A DNA stretch of 64,000 nt, from positions 612,501-676,500 of the forward strand of contig NZ_CP018866.1 of NCBI RefSeq assembly GCF_002250055.1, written 5' to 3'. Positions 46,003-54,674 of the stretch are shown here, piece by piece. Every line of letters starts with the position of its first letter. Position 1 is the stretch's first letter. Below the pieces are notes generated by a model. It made no database searches. It worked only from the letters and a program-made list of their open reading frames with translations, and was not told where the DNA came from. The DNA is from Sutcliffiella cohnii. Lineage in GTDB: Bacteria; Bacillota; Bacilli; Bacillales; Bacillaceae_I. The position numbers and the translations under genes were made by a program.

Positions 46003-47073
46003 ATGAATATATTTTTAACTGGAGCAACTGGTTTTTTAGGAAGCAAGCTGATAAAACAATTTCTACTTGAAGGACATGCTATTTACTTGATAGCTAGAGA
46101 TATAAAAAAGGCAGAAAGTACTCTATCGACACTATGTTCAACAGAAGATGCATCGATTACGATTTTTCAAGGAGATATAACAGCAAAGAACTTAGGGTTA
46201 TCTGAGGACGATGTAACATATCTGGAAAATAAAATAGATGTATTTTATCATTTGGCAGCGCTTGTAAAGTTTGATGTGGAGTTAAGAGAAGAATTGATGG
46301 CAACAAACTTTGGAGGGACGAAAGAAGCGCTTAGTTTTGCTCACAAAATTAAAGTTAAAAAGTTTCTTCACGTAAGCACAGCATATACTGTAGGAACAAG
46401 CGACGAAGGATTTGAACAACTGTCCCCAATAGGACAAACATATTATAATCCATATGAAGAGAGTAAAGCGTTAGCAGAAAGAGCGGTGTTTGAGTACGCT
46501 GACAAAATGGATGTAAGTATTTTTCGACCAAGTATTATCGTAGGAGATTCCAAAACAGGTGAGGCAAATTCGCAATTTACGTTGTATGGGTTTATGCGTG
46601 GATTAGATTTATTCAAGAAACGGTTAGAAAGAAAAGGCCTTTTAACTGAAAAAATTCACTTAATTGGCTCAAGTGATGGAACTTCTAATCTTGTACCTGT
46701 TGACTATGTAGCAGATATACTCGCATTAGGAAGTCAAAAAGCTGAGAAAAATATGATTTACTTTATAACAAATCCTAATCCTTCCACTAATATGGAAATA
46801 CTAAATGTTATTAAACATTACCTTCAGTTTAATAATTTGCAAATATATGAGTTTAATAGTCAGTACGAACTCAATCCGTTAGAAAAGCAAATGAATGAAA
46901 TGATTAGTGTCTTTAAGCCATATTTAGATCGTAACATCATCTTTCACGACCAAAATACACAACAATTATTAAAAGATTCAAATTTACAGCATTTAAATAT
47001 GACAGAAGATATACTACACCTCATCGTTAAATCATATTTTCAAACGAACAATGAAGAAAAGATGAAAGTCTAA
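46003..47073 (+). CDS. SDR-family NAD(P)-dependent epimerase/reductase
   Basis: A 356-residue extended SDR protein with an N-terminal nucleotide-binding motif TGATGFLGSKLIKQ (residues 6-19) and active-site features LHVSTAYTVG and YEESKALAERAVFEYA (YxxxK). It resembles the NAD-binding_4 group (male-sterility / thioester reductase-like), which reduces acyl thioesters or acts on lipid-linked substrates. No carrier or adenylation domain is attached. Substrate unknown. Ribosome site TAGGAGG. Confidence 0.8.
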   Translation: MNIFLTGATGFLGSKLIKQFLLEGHAIYLIARDIKKAESTLSTLCSTEDASITIFQGDITAKNLGLSEDDVTYLENKIDVFYHLAALVKFDVELREELMATNFGGTKEALSFAHKIKVKKFLHVSTAYTVGTSDEGFEQLSPIGQTYYNPYEESKALAERAVFEYADKMDVSIFRPSIIVGDSKTGEANSQFTLYGFMRGLDLFKKRLERKGLLTEKIHLIGSSDGTSNLVPVDYVADILALGSQKAEKNMIYFITNPNPSTNMEILNVIKHYLQFNNLQIYEFNSQYELNPLEKQMNEMISVFKPYLDRNIIFHDQNTQQLLKDSNLQHLNMTEDILHLIVKSYFQTNNEEKMKV

Positions 47074-47183
47074 TAGCAAATCGCTATTGGGCTTTTTTAT
47101 TTTTTTTATCTTTATCTTTATCTCTCTTCTTCTCCATCATTATTCGGAATATATATGAAATAATTAACGAAAGAGGTGAAAGT

Positions 47184-47807
47184 ATGGCACTATTTACTCC
47201 GCCGGCTATTGTACGAACCCAAGTGTGGAGACTATCTCCTAAAGCGACAATATATTTTCCAATCGTTAGTGGATTGAAAAATAGTCAAGTACAACATTTT
47301 ATTAATTATCGACTACAAAATGTAATCCATCATCTATTAGTTTCCCAAGGTTATTTCCAAAATAAAGATAGAGCAGAAGTAGTTAGTACGTTTGAAGTGA
47401 AAAATAATCAAAGAGGAATTTTAAGTATTGCCATAAGTAATTATACGTATATAGAAGGAGCAGCACATGGCTTAACGGTTATTCAATCACTCACGTTTAA
47501 TACAGTAACAGGAAAACAATATTCGCTACCAGATTTGTTTAGTCCAAACAGTAATTATGTAGAAAGAATATCTAACGAAGTTCGAGCTCAGATTAGAAGA
47601 AGAGAAATTCCAACGTTAGAGCCTTTTGAAAATATCAACCCGAACCAATATTTTTATATAGCAGATAAAACAATCGTTATATATTTCCAAGCATACGAAC
47701 TAAGCCCCTACGTCGTCGGACTACCAATGTTTCCTATAAACCTATTTTATCTTCAAGACATAGCAGCCCAAGGAGGACCAATCGACATTCTAGCGACGAA
47801 TAGCTAA
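47184..47807 (+). CDS. DUF3298/DUF4163-type protein
   Basis: A 207-residue protein without a signal peptide. The N-terminal half (YFPIVSGLKNSQVQHFINYRLQN) fits DUF4163. The C-terminal half (HGLTVIQSLTFNTVTGKQYSLPDLF, later IVIYFQAYELSPYVVGLPMFPI) fits DUF3298, the domain of RsiV and PdaC. Those are membrane or wall proteins, whereas this one is free-standing and apparently cytoplasmic. Function unknown. The dispersed repeat copy B starts 4 bp after its stop. Confidence 0.78.
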   Translation: MALFTPPAIVRTQVWRLSPKATIYFPIVSGLKNSQVQHFINYRLQNVIHHLLVSQGYFQNKDRAEVVSTFEVKNNQRGILSIAISNYTYIEGAAHGLTVIQSLTFNTVTGKQYSLPDLFSPNSNYVERISNEVRAQIRRREIPTLEPFENINPNQYFYIADKTIVIYFQAYELSPYVVGLPMFPINLFYLQDIAAQGGPIDILATNS

Positions 47808-47811
47808 AGTC

Positions 47812-47972
47812 GAGGTTGGGACACAACTATTTTTATCAAAGTATAAAACGAACAAAAAATAGTAGAGTGGAAATAACCCGCTCCGGAAATGTACTTCGCT
47901 TTCCGCGGGCGGCTGGTGAGCCTCCTCGTGCTAAAGCACTGCGGGGTCTCACCTATGCCTTTGCTCCCGCAG
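47812..47972. repeat. Dispersed fold-back repeat, copy B, left part
   Basis: The first 70 bases are almost identical to the start of copy A (25016). It continues with CTTTCCGCGGGC and GGTGAGCCTCCTCGTGCT and runs to CTCCCGCAG, where the IS110 element begins. It lacks the copy-specific middle insert of copies A and C. Confidence 0.88.
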
Positions 47973-48022
47973 TCTTTCATGTATTACAAGCTATACACCA
48001 CAGAGAATGAAAATGGTTTTTG

Positions 48023-48190
48023 CGTGGCTATACTAATGCTACGGCTGGATGAGGAAGGTCGTGACTCCTTGGTGTGTGTGAGCCCTCCCCGCAGTCTGAC
48101 TCCTTCGACCACGGTGCATCACAGATTGTTGCTCCCTTTATGGGAAGCACTCATGGTAGATTAACCCTATTCTGGTTGTTGCACCAGCCT
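48023..48190 (+). ncRNA. Candidate bridge RNA of the IS110 element
   Basis: The left end folds into three stem-loops: a 5' hairpin (CGTGGC with GCTACG, 48023-48043), a target-type loop closed by GGTCG/CGACC (48057-48110), and a donor-type loop closed by GGTGCA/TGCACC (48113-48185) with a distal GCTCCC/GGGAAGC hairpin. In the first loop GACTCCT (48063-48069) is complementary to the right host flank AGGAGTC, and CCCGCAG (48088-48094) equals the left flank. In the second TCATGGTAG (48151-48159) equals the element's right end plus core (49560-49568); AGATT (48123-48127) can pair with AGTCT of the left end using one G.T. Exact RNA ends are not known. Confidence 0.72.
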
Positions 48191-48223
48191 CAAATCTGCT
48201 TCGCCGTAGAAAGGATGTTTTCA

Positions 48224-49447
48224 ATGGAAGTAATCATTGAGAATGCTTGTGGTATGGATGTCCACAAGGATAGCATTACTGCATGTGCCATTACACCAAA
48301 AGGAAAGGAGATTGAAACTTTCTCCACTAAAACTATATATCTTATAGAGTTGGTGGACTGGGTTAAGAAACACAACTGTACCCATGTGGCGATGGAAAGT
48401 ACAAGTGTCTACTGGAAACCTATTGTCAATTTACTAGAAGCAGAAGGTATTGAATTTCTAGTTGTGAATGCTCAACATATTAAAGCTGTTCCTGGGCGTA
48501 AAATCGATGTGAAAGATGCCGAATGGATTGCCAAATTACTTCGTCACGGTTTACTTAAAGCTAGTTATATTCCTGACCGAAATCAGCGAGAATTACGTGA
48601 ACTTGTGCGTTATCGTCGTAGCATAATTGAAGAACGTGCCAGACAATATAATCGGATTCAAAAAGTGTTAGAAGGAGCTAATATCAAGCTTGGCTCTGTT
48701 GTTTCTGACATTATGGGAGTTTCTTCTCGTGATATGCTTCGATCCATAGCTGAAGGGAATGAAGACCTTGAAGAGTTAACAAACTTTGCGAGAGGAAGAA
48801 TGAAAAATAAAAAAGATGAATTGAAACTCGCACTTCAAGGGTATATTCAAGAACATCAACGATTTATGATAAAAACGATTATGGATCATATCGATTTCCT
48901 AACTGAGCAAATCGATAAACTAGACAAAGAGATAGAAAAAAGGATGGAAGACGATCAAGAAGACATAGATCGTTTAGATTCCATTCCTGGCATTGGAAGA
49001 AAAATGGCGGAACAAATGCTTGCAGAAATTGGCCCAAATATAAAAGAGCAATTCCCGACTGCACCCCAACTATGTTCATGGGCGGGTTTAGTTCCAGGAA
49101 ATAACCAAAGTGCTGGAAAACGTAAGTCATCCAAAACGATGAAAGGAAACAAATATCTTAAATCAGCACTCATTGAAGCAGCTCATTCTGTTCGAGGGTC
49201 TAAAAACTACCTTGGTGCACTTTACCGTCGGACTGCTTCACGTAAAGGTAAAAAGCGTGCAGCAGTTGTTGTAGCCCATGCGATGTTACGAATCTCCTAT
49301 TATCTCTTAACACGAAAGGAAATGTACGTAGATCTAGGAGAAGACTACTTCGATAAGCAAAGACAACAGTCCATTGTTAGACATTCACTACGAAGATTAG
49401 AAAATTTAGGCTACACCGTGACACTAGTTGAACCAAAAGTTTCATAA
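48224..49447 (+). CDS. IS110-family transposase (DEDD recombinase)
   Basis: A 407-residue RNA-guided recombinase. The N-terminal RuvC-like DEDD domain carries GMDVHKDS (Asp12), AMESTSVYW (Glu58) and KIDVKDAEWIAKLLRHG (Asp pair, about 95-100). A coiled-coil linker follows, then a C-terminal Transposase_20 domain with IPGIGRKMAEQMLAEIGP and CSWAGLVPGNNQSAGKRKSSKTMKGNKYLKSALIEAA, whose Ser is the presumed nucleophile. ATG 48224 follows AAAGGATG; ATG 48215 is in frame but overlaps that site. Full length with no frameshift, so probably active. Confidence 0.93.
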   Translation: MEVIIENACGMDVHKDSITACAITPKGKEIETFSTKTIYLIELVDWVKKHNCTHVAMESTSVYWKPIVNLLEAEGIEFLVVNAQHIKAVPGRKIDVKDAEWIAKLLRHGLLKASYIPDRNQRELRELVRYRRSIIEERARQYNRIQKVLEGANIKLGSVVSDIMGVSSRDMLRSIAEGNEDLEELTNFARGRMKNKKDELKLALQGYIQEHQRFMIKTIMDHIDFLTEQIDKLDKEIEKRMEDDQEDIDRLDSIPGIGRKMAEQMLAEIGPNIKEQFPTAPQLCSWAGLVPGNNQSAGKRKSSKTMKGNKYLKSALIEAAHSVRGSKNYLGALYRRTASRKGKKRAAVVVAHAMLRISYYLLTRKEMYVDLGEDYFDKQRQQSIVRHSLRRLENLGYTVTLVEPKVS

Positions 49448-49566
49448 AGCGATCCCAAAAAGTCGATAGATTTTTGAGTATGACGCTCTCCTCAAAAAAA
49501 CAAGAATAAGCTGCGTCTAATTTAGTATTGCCATTTTTCCATATTTTAGTGCTATATTTTCATGGT

Positions 49567-49647
49567 AGGAGTCTACGTACATTTCCTCCGCTAATTCTGC
49601 GATTGTTCGTTTTTTATCATGATCATTTTAGTTTTGTCTCAGCCTCT
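49567..49647. repeat. Dispersed fold-back repeat, copy B, right part
   Basis: Resumes with GGAGTCTACGTACATTTCCT and ends TTTTGTCTCAGCCTC, matching the right end of copy A. It contains the AAAAAACGA-type block that is inverted in the left end. Confidence 0.88.
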
Positions 49648-49836
49648 TTTTTTTGTTATTACAAAGTGGGGAGTACTACCTGTTTTGTAGAGGAAGGATT
49701 AATTTAAACCGCCACTCTGTTTCAAGGAAGTCAAAGAAGATAAGCAAAATATTAATTAAAATGTAAAATAAAAGATATAAAGTTTGTGTTACAATGGAAA
49801 AAGATTTTGCAATTTTTATATACAGAGGAGAACAAT

Positions 49837-50667
49837 ATGTCCATTTTAGAAGCGATTATTTTCGGTATAGTTCAAGGAATATCGGAATACTTACCTATTT
49901 CGAGTACAGCGCACATAGTTATCACTCAATACCTTTTAGGTTATAATTTACCAGGTTTATCATTTGAAATTTTTCTTCATTTAGCATCCATTTTAGCTGT
50001 TATTATTTATTTTAGAAAAGATATTATTTCCATCATTACCGGTTTTTTTGCCTACTTTAGAGAAAAGACTGCAGAGAATAAAACAAGTTTTTGGTTTGCC
50101 ATTTACATTGTTGTTGCGACTGCTATTACTGGCGTCGGAGGCATACTGTTAGAAGATGCTTTTAGTGAAACGTTAAAACGTCCATTAACTATTTCTATTA
50201 CGTTAACGATCACTGGTTTAGCCTTAATTTACATTGAGCGCTTGCATAAAGATGGAAATAGAACGGAAAAAGATATGACGTTGAAAGACTCTGTTATCGT
50301 TGGTATTGGACAAACTATCGCGGTTTTTCCAGGAATTTCTCGTTCAGGTTCTACGTTAGTAGCTGCTTTACTATCAGGATTAAATAAAGAAACTGCTGTA
50401 AGATATTCATTTTTACTATCAGTACCTGTTATTTTAGGTTCATCTGTATTAGCATTTAAAGATATTTCAGGAGGAGCGTTTGCGGAAGTTGGGGTGCCCG
50501 CATTAATCGTCGCGTTCATCGTGACATTCATCTTCTCTTGGTTAGGTATTATTTGGTTAATCGACTTCTTAAAGAGAAGTAAACTAATTTATTTTTCTAT
50601 TTATTGTTTTATTTTAGCGATACTTGTTTATATATTTATTCCAGCAAGTGCAGTAGCAAACTTATAA
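49837..50667 (+). CDS. uppP: Undecaprenyl-diphosphatase UppP (BacA)
   Basis: A 276-residue integral membrane enzyme that dephosphorylates undecaprenyl pyrophosphate, recycling the lipid carrier of cell-wall synthesis. Both conserved motifs are present: GISEYLPISSTAHIVI (residues 13-28) and PGISRSGSTLVAALLSGL (about 172-189). About eight membrane segments. ATG 49837 follows GAGGAGAAC. Confidence 0.94.
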   Translation: MSILEAIIFGIVQGISEYLPISSTAHIVITQYLLGYNLPGLSFEIFLHLASILAVIIYFRKDIISIITGFFAYFREKTAENKTSFWFAIYIVVATAITGVGGILLEDAFSETLKRPLTISITLTITGLALIYIERLHKDGNRTEKDMTLKDSVIVGIGQTIAVFPGISRSGSTLVAALLSGLNKETAVRYSFLLSVPVILGSSVLAFKDISGGAFAEVGVPALIVAFIVTFIFSWLGIIWLIDFLKRSKLIYFSIYCFILAILVYIFIPASAVANL

Positions 50668-50672
50668 TAAGG

Positions 50673-50708
50673 AAAGGAGCTAGTTTTTAAAAACTATGCT
50701 CCTTTTTT
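50673..50708. terminator. Bidirectional terminator after uppP
   Basis: AAAGGAGC pairs with GCTCCTTT around an inner stem of TAGTTTTT/AAAAACTA, with T runs on both strands. Confidence 0.88.
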
Positions 50709-51977
50709 GTAGCCAGGTATGGAAATTGTTACGACTGTACCTTTGTTTATTTTACTTTTAAATTGAATGTCTCCCCCATGAGCATAGATGATGGAAAAAG
50801 CCGTCATAAGGCCAAGACCAGTACCTTTTTCAATAAGGTTGTAGGCTGGTTCACCAAGTCTTTCTATTTGTTCCGAGGTCATGCCAACACCATTATCTTT
50901 AACTTGTATAATAACGTTTTTATTTTTCATAAAACATTTAACTGTCACTTTGCCATGTGGGTTACTTACAGCATCAATTGAATTTTTTAAAATATTAATA
51001 AGTGCCTCGCATAAAGGTGCAAAATCTCCTTTTAATCGATAGTTTTTTTCGTGAAAACAATCAATCGGCACTTTACTATTGGATGAATAAGTTGTTAATG
51101 CTTCGATTGATGAATCAATAAGCTCTATTGAAGATATTGATTTCATTTCAGATACTTTATTGTTAGCTAAATTTAAAAAATTTTGTACTATTTCTTCCGT
51201 CCGATCTAATTCATGTAGAATAATAGGAACGAATTCTTTATTCGATTTATTTTGTTCAGTACCTAATAGTTGAGAAAAACCTTTAACGACAGTTAAAGGT
51301 GTTCGAATTTCATGCGCAACGCTTGCGGCCAAGCTAGATACCATAGAAAGACGTTTTGTTTTTTGCACTTGTCTTTGGATTGCTGCAATATCTAGAAAAT
51401 ACTCTAATAAAAAAATGGCTAGAACGATAGTGATAAAGCTAAATACCCCTAGTAAAATTGCATAACGGAAATCTTCAAAAAGATGATTGTATTGAAATTG
51501 AAGGAAGGAATGTCCGAAATAAATTACAAAATAAAGAGCTAAAAATTTAATGGAAATAATAAAAAATGATGCAACAAACTTGATTTTTTTATTAAAATCA
51601 GCCCAATATGGGTAAAGAAATGCAGGTAAGATTGTGTATAGAGGGGTAGCGATGAACGTTGAAATTATTCCGTCATACCCACCAATAAGTAAACGAAAAA
51701 GTAGTAAAACTACAATCGTAAAAAATCCATATAAGTATCCTCCATATAATATAGCTATTATGATTGGAATGCCACGCAAGTCAAAATTTACACCAGCATG
51801 AACGAATATTGGAAACAGCATACACATGATGGAAGATATAGAACAGCTTATAAATAAGTACATTTTTTGCATCGATTCGTTAATGATTTCATTCCGATAA
51901 AAAGTAATGCTATGATAAAGTAAAATGGGAAAGAGAATAAAGAAAAGATGCAAAATAAAATCTTTTATGTAAATCAT
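50694..51977 (-). CDS. Membrane sensor histidine kinase, KinB-like
   Basis: A 427-residue kinase with about six N-terminal membrane helices of the 5TMR-LYT type (FDLRGIPIIIAILYGGYLYGFFTIVVLLLFRLLIGG). There is no PAS domain. HisKA follows with SLAASVAHEIRTPLTVVKGFSQLL, then N-box EALINILKNSIDAVSNP and G-box DNGVGM. It resembles KinB and other sporulation kinases that feed Spo0F. No partner regulator lies next to it. The 3' end overlaps the shared terminator. ATG 51977 follows AAGGTGAC; GTG 51986 is inside that site. Confidence 0.85.
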   Translation of the reverse strand: MIYIKDFILHLFFILFPILLYHSITFYRNEIINESMQKMYLFISCSISSIMCMLFPIFVHAGVNFDLRGIPIIIAILYGGYLYGFFTIVVLLLFRLLIGGYDGIISTFIATPLYTILPAFLYPYWADFNKKIKFVASFFIISIKFLALYFVIYFGHSFLQFQYNHLFEDFRYAILLGVFSFITIVLAIFLLEYFLDIAAIQRQVQKTKRLSMVSSLAASVAHEIRTPLTVVKGFSQLLGTEQNKSNKEFVPIILHELDRTEEIVQNFLNLANNKVSEMKSISSIELIDSSIEALTTYSSNSKVPIDCFHEKNYRLKGDFAPLCEALINILKNSIDAVSNPHGKVTVKCFMKNKNVIIQVKDNGVGMTSEQIERLGEPAYNLIEKGTGLGLMTAFSIIYAHGGDIQFKSKINKGTVVTISIPGYKKGA

Positions 51978-52103
51978 GTTTGTCACCTTACATTTCTTTT
52001 TAAGTTAACTATTGTTGTCTATCATGTAATCAAATTACCATAAAAAACTGGTAATTTCTATATTTTTCAATATATTTCGAAAAAAGATTAGGAGAATTAT
52101 TTT

Positions 52104-52373
52104 ATGAAATTATTACAAAACTATTTAAATCTTTGGAATAATCGAAAGGGCCAGATAGAGAATCAAACGGAACAAGAGCATTTTCAGCTACTCTTAGAGA
52201 GGGAATTAAATGATGAACTAACACATCCAAGATTAAGGAAGACGATACATGAAAAGTTTTCACTAGCTGTTGCTCGTATTATCGATTCGAACCTTCCTAA
52301 TGATGATAAGATTGAATTGATCGAAGCTTTTCGAGATGTATTAGCAAAAATCGAAAATAGGCAGAAAAAATAA
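52104..52373 (+). CDS. Hypothetical protein, 89 residues
   Basis: A soluble helical protein rich in Glu and Leu (LLQNYLNLWNNRKGQIENQTEQEHFQLLLERELNDELTHPRLRKTIHEKFS...). Ribosome site TTAGGAG. No family recognised. Converges on the racA-like gene across a shared terminator. Confidence 0.65.
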   Translation: MKLLQNYLNLWNNRKGQIENQTEQEHFQLLLERELNDELTHPRLRKTIHEKFSLAVARIIDSNLPNDDKIELIEAFRDVLAKIENRQKK

Positions 52374-52402
52374 CGGCAACAACTTTGTATGCCGTTATTT
52401 TT
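52369..52402. terminator. Bidirectional terminator
   Basis: AATAACGGCA pairs with TGCCGTTATT, with A and T runs on both sides, between convergent genes. Confidence 0.88.
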
Positions 52403-52907
52403 AAAAGATACTAAAAATAGCTTTTGCAATTCCTCGTCTTTTCGGTTTTAATGGCAGTGGGTTTTGAATCTGGGTAGTCCTCGGTTTAGAAGCTTGAAGT
52501 TTTTCTTCCATTTCTATTAACTTTGTCTCCAACGTTTCTACTTTAGAAGACAGTTCTTCAATTTCTTTTCTTTGTTGTAAAAGTTGATAGGATACAACAT
52601 CATCTGCCTTTTGTTGAATTTGTATTTCTGCTACTTTTAGTCGTGATAAAATTTTTTCTAGTTGATCCATGGTTGTGACATTCTCCTCTTCTCTCTCTTT
52701 TATTAGTTGTCGGGATTGTTTAGTAGTTGTTGTGACGTCTTCACCATTAATTTCTTTAATTTTTTGTACAGCTTGTTCATTGTAAACATAATGGCCAAAT
52801 GCATTTTTATTGCAAGGGATTTTATATCTTTTCACCCAATCTCGAACTGTCCGTGGCGAAACTCCAATCTCATCAGCAATCTCATTTGTTTTCATTTGCC
52901 TCAACAT
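52401..52907 (-). CDS. racA: RacA-like chromosome-anchoring protein
   Basis: A 168-residue protein with an N-terminal MerR-type winged HTH (MKTNEIADEIGVSPRTVRDWVKRYKIPCNKNAFGHYVYNEQ), a long central coiled coil (about residues 75-140) and a basic C-terminal tail (LKPKRRGIAKAIFSIF). This matches B. subtilis RacA, which binds sites near the origin and tethers the chromosome to the pole through DivIVA during sporulation; the basic, amphipathic tail fits membrane-pole attachment. A generic MerR-like coiled-coil protein is the alternative. Confidence 0.7.
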   Translation of the reverse strand: MLRQMKTNEIADEIGVSPRTVRDWVKRYKIPCNKNAFGHYVYNEQAVQKIKEINGEDVTTTTKQSRQLIKEREEENVTTMDQLEKILSRLKVAEIQIQQKADDVVSYQLLQQRKEIEELSSKVETLETKLIEMEEKLQASKPRTTQIQNPLPLKPKRRGIAKAIFSIF

Positions 52908-53019
52908 TTATCCCTCCTTAAATAATAATTACACAGAGGTTTTCATTTTCCTTTCAGGCTGACAAAACTAGTGTGAATTCGGCAAAGAAAGTGAAAAAGG
53001 TACATGGGTGTCTATCTTG

Positions 53020-53200
53020 AAATTAAGAAGTTGGTTAAAGGTTTGTCCGTTTCACTTGCGGTGTTCGCTTTGTCTACCGTACCGCGACGTCCTGTCGCAC
53101 GGTCGACACTAGCACATCATGTGCGTCGCCATGAGCGTGGCTTGAGTCTCCTCCTCGCTTTCACTTGTTTGGGGTCTGGAGGACATAGCAAATTTAGCCT
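53020..53200. repeat. G+C-rich structured intergenic island
   Basis: About 180 bp of markedly higher G+C in an A/T-rich gap. It contains ACCGT(ACC)GCGAC paired with GTCGCACGGT and a near-perfect GCACAT-C-ATGTGC palindrome, and ends with GAGTCTCCTCCTCGCTTTCAC. The last part recalls the GAGCCTCCTC block of the dispersed repeats, but the terminal inverted repeats are absent. No convincing gene. The rest of the 52908-53386 gap is A/T-rich and probably holds the promoter of the regulator. Confidence 0.5.
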
Positions 53201-53386
53201 AAATAAACATTTTTTTAGTAAAAATTTCCTATGCTTAGAAGAATAAAAAAACTACTTAAATTTGTATGATAAAGACCATATAATAAAGGGAAGATATTTT
53301 GTTTCAATTTTTAAAATATTCCATTATATAAAATTGTCTTTATAAATTTTAAAAATAGACAGTTTATAAAGGAAGGAAAAGGCGTT

Positions 53387-54658
53387 ATGACGGTAGAACA
53401 ACGGATACATATAATGGACGTAGGAAGTAAAATTAAATTTTTTCGGCTCCGTAGAAATTTTACACAAGAAGAATTAGCACAAGGAATCATATCGGTTTCT
53501 TATTTATCAAAAATTGAAAACAATATCACGACTCCTAGTTTGGAAGTATTAAAATTACTTTCTGAAAGATTAGAAGTAGATTTGTTTGAGCAAGAAAATG
53601 AATCATTGTTACAACAAATGTTTAACTGGTATTACTCAGTTAGAGATGGTAATGCTGAGCAGAGTAGAATTTTATTTCAAAAGCTGGAACCGTTGATTAC
53701 TACTCAATCATTAAAAACGTATATTTATTTTTCACTTTTTAAAGCGAGATATTTTATTTTATTAAGGAAGTTCGATGAGGTTGAATTGGAATTAAGTAAT
53801 TTGGAACAATATCAAGCTACCTTCGATTTGAAAATGACATATTTTTATTATAAGTTTCAATCTATCATTTTTTATATAAAAAATAACTTTCATGATTCCA
53901 TTGAAAAGTTAAAAGAAGCGGAGAAAGCCTTGCACCATAGTACAGACTTAGACCAGACGGAGAAAGCGGATATCTATTATTTATTAGGGCTTGCCTATAG
54001 TCAGTTAATGAGGGTGCCGATAAGTATTATTTATACGAAAGAATCTCTATTAATATATCAATCAACCTACAATTATACACGAAGTGCAGAGTGTCAAATT
54101 CTTCTCGGGATTAGTTATCGAAGAATTGGAGAATACGATAAAGCTGAGGAGAGTTATATATTGGCATGGAAAATAGCTGAATTATCAAATAATCAGGTAT
54201 TACAAGCTACCATTTGTCATAATTTAGGTAAGTTATTTTCCGATCAAAAACAGCATGAAAAGGCATTAGTACAATTTCAAAAAAGTTATAAATTAAAAGA
54301 AAATGTATCGGTCTTGTCCAAATTAAATACTATTTTTTCAATTGTTGATGAGTACTACCAGTTAGGAGATTTAGAGCATTCTTTTAATTGGCTTGAGCTA
54401 GGAAGAACCCTCCTAGAAGAAAAGGAAGAATACAAAAAATATAGTATCTCCTTTCATTTGATGAACTATTTACTAACAAAGGAATATGAACAGCTAGATA
54501 CCTATTTTTTAGAAATAGCTTTACCATACTATCGGAAGCACCATATGAAAGAGCTAATTCTTAAATTTAGTGAAAGGTTAGCTTTACATTTTGAACAATG
54601 TTTTAAATATAAAAAGGCAAGTTATTATTATTCTTTATGTTATAAGGAAATAAAATAA
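53387..54658 (+). CDS. NprR-like peptide-responsive transcription regulator (RRNPP family)
   Basis: A 423-residue cytosolic regulator, the same length as B. thuringiensis NprR. An N-terminal HTH_3 domain (about residues 10-65: KIKFFRLRRNFTQEELAQGIISVSYLSKIENNITTPSLEVL) is followed by an all-helical TPR array (about 75-423) with clear repeats such as AECQILLGISYRRIGEYDKAEESYILAWKIA and ATICHNLGKLFSDQKQHEKALVQFQKSYKL. In this family the TPR groove binds an imported oligopeptide and switches DNA binding; NprR also has a Rap-like Spo0F-binding role. A signal-peptide gene starts 17 bp after the stop and a secreted protease follows. Confidence 0.88.
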   Translation: MTVEQRIHIMDVGSKIKFFRLRRNFTQEELAQGIISVSYLSKIENNITTPSLEVLKLLSERLEVDLFEQENESLLQQMFNWYYSVRDGNAEQSRILFQKLEPLITTQSLKTYIYFSLFKARYFILLRKFDEVELELSNLEQYQATFDLKMTYFYYKFQSIIFYIKNNFHDSIEKLKEAEKALHHSTDLDQTEKADIYYLLGLAYSQLMRVPISIIYTKESLLIYQSTYNYTRSAECQILLGISYRRIGEYDKAEESYILAWKIAELSNNQVLQATICHNLGKLFSDQKQHEKALVQFQKSYKLKENVSVLSKLNTIFSIVDEYYQLGDLEHSFNWLELGRTLLEEKEEYKKYSISFHLMNYLLTKEYEQLDTYFLEIALPYYRKHHMKELILKFSERLALHFEQCFKYKKASYYYSLCYKEIK

Positions 54659-54674
54659 ATTTTAAGGAGGAAAT

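Larger units (their letters stand above)
47973..49568 (+). mobile_element. IS110-family insertion sequence inside repeat copy B
   Basis: About 1.6 kb between the two halves of the repeat. The repeat reads CTCCCGCAG before it and AGGAGTCTACG after it. Copies A and C show what an uninterrupted junction looks like (CTCCCGC then GGAGTC). Only the dinucleotide AG is shared at both borders and there are no terminal inverted repeats, as expected for IS110 elements. It contains 251 bp of non-coding left end with a bridge-RNA-like fold, one transposase gene, and 119 bp of right end. Confidence 0.9.

Noticed and set aside
48074..48223. Upstream extension of the IS110 transposase frame
   Set aside because: It would overlap the bridge RNA region; the family N-terminus is the DVHKDS segment shortly after ATG 48224.
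53004..53246. An 80-codon frame over the G+C-rich island
   Set aside because: No ribosome site, low-complexity Arg/Ser-rich product, and the sequence is explained by palindromes.
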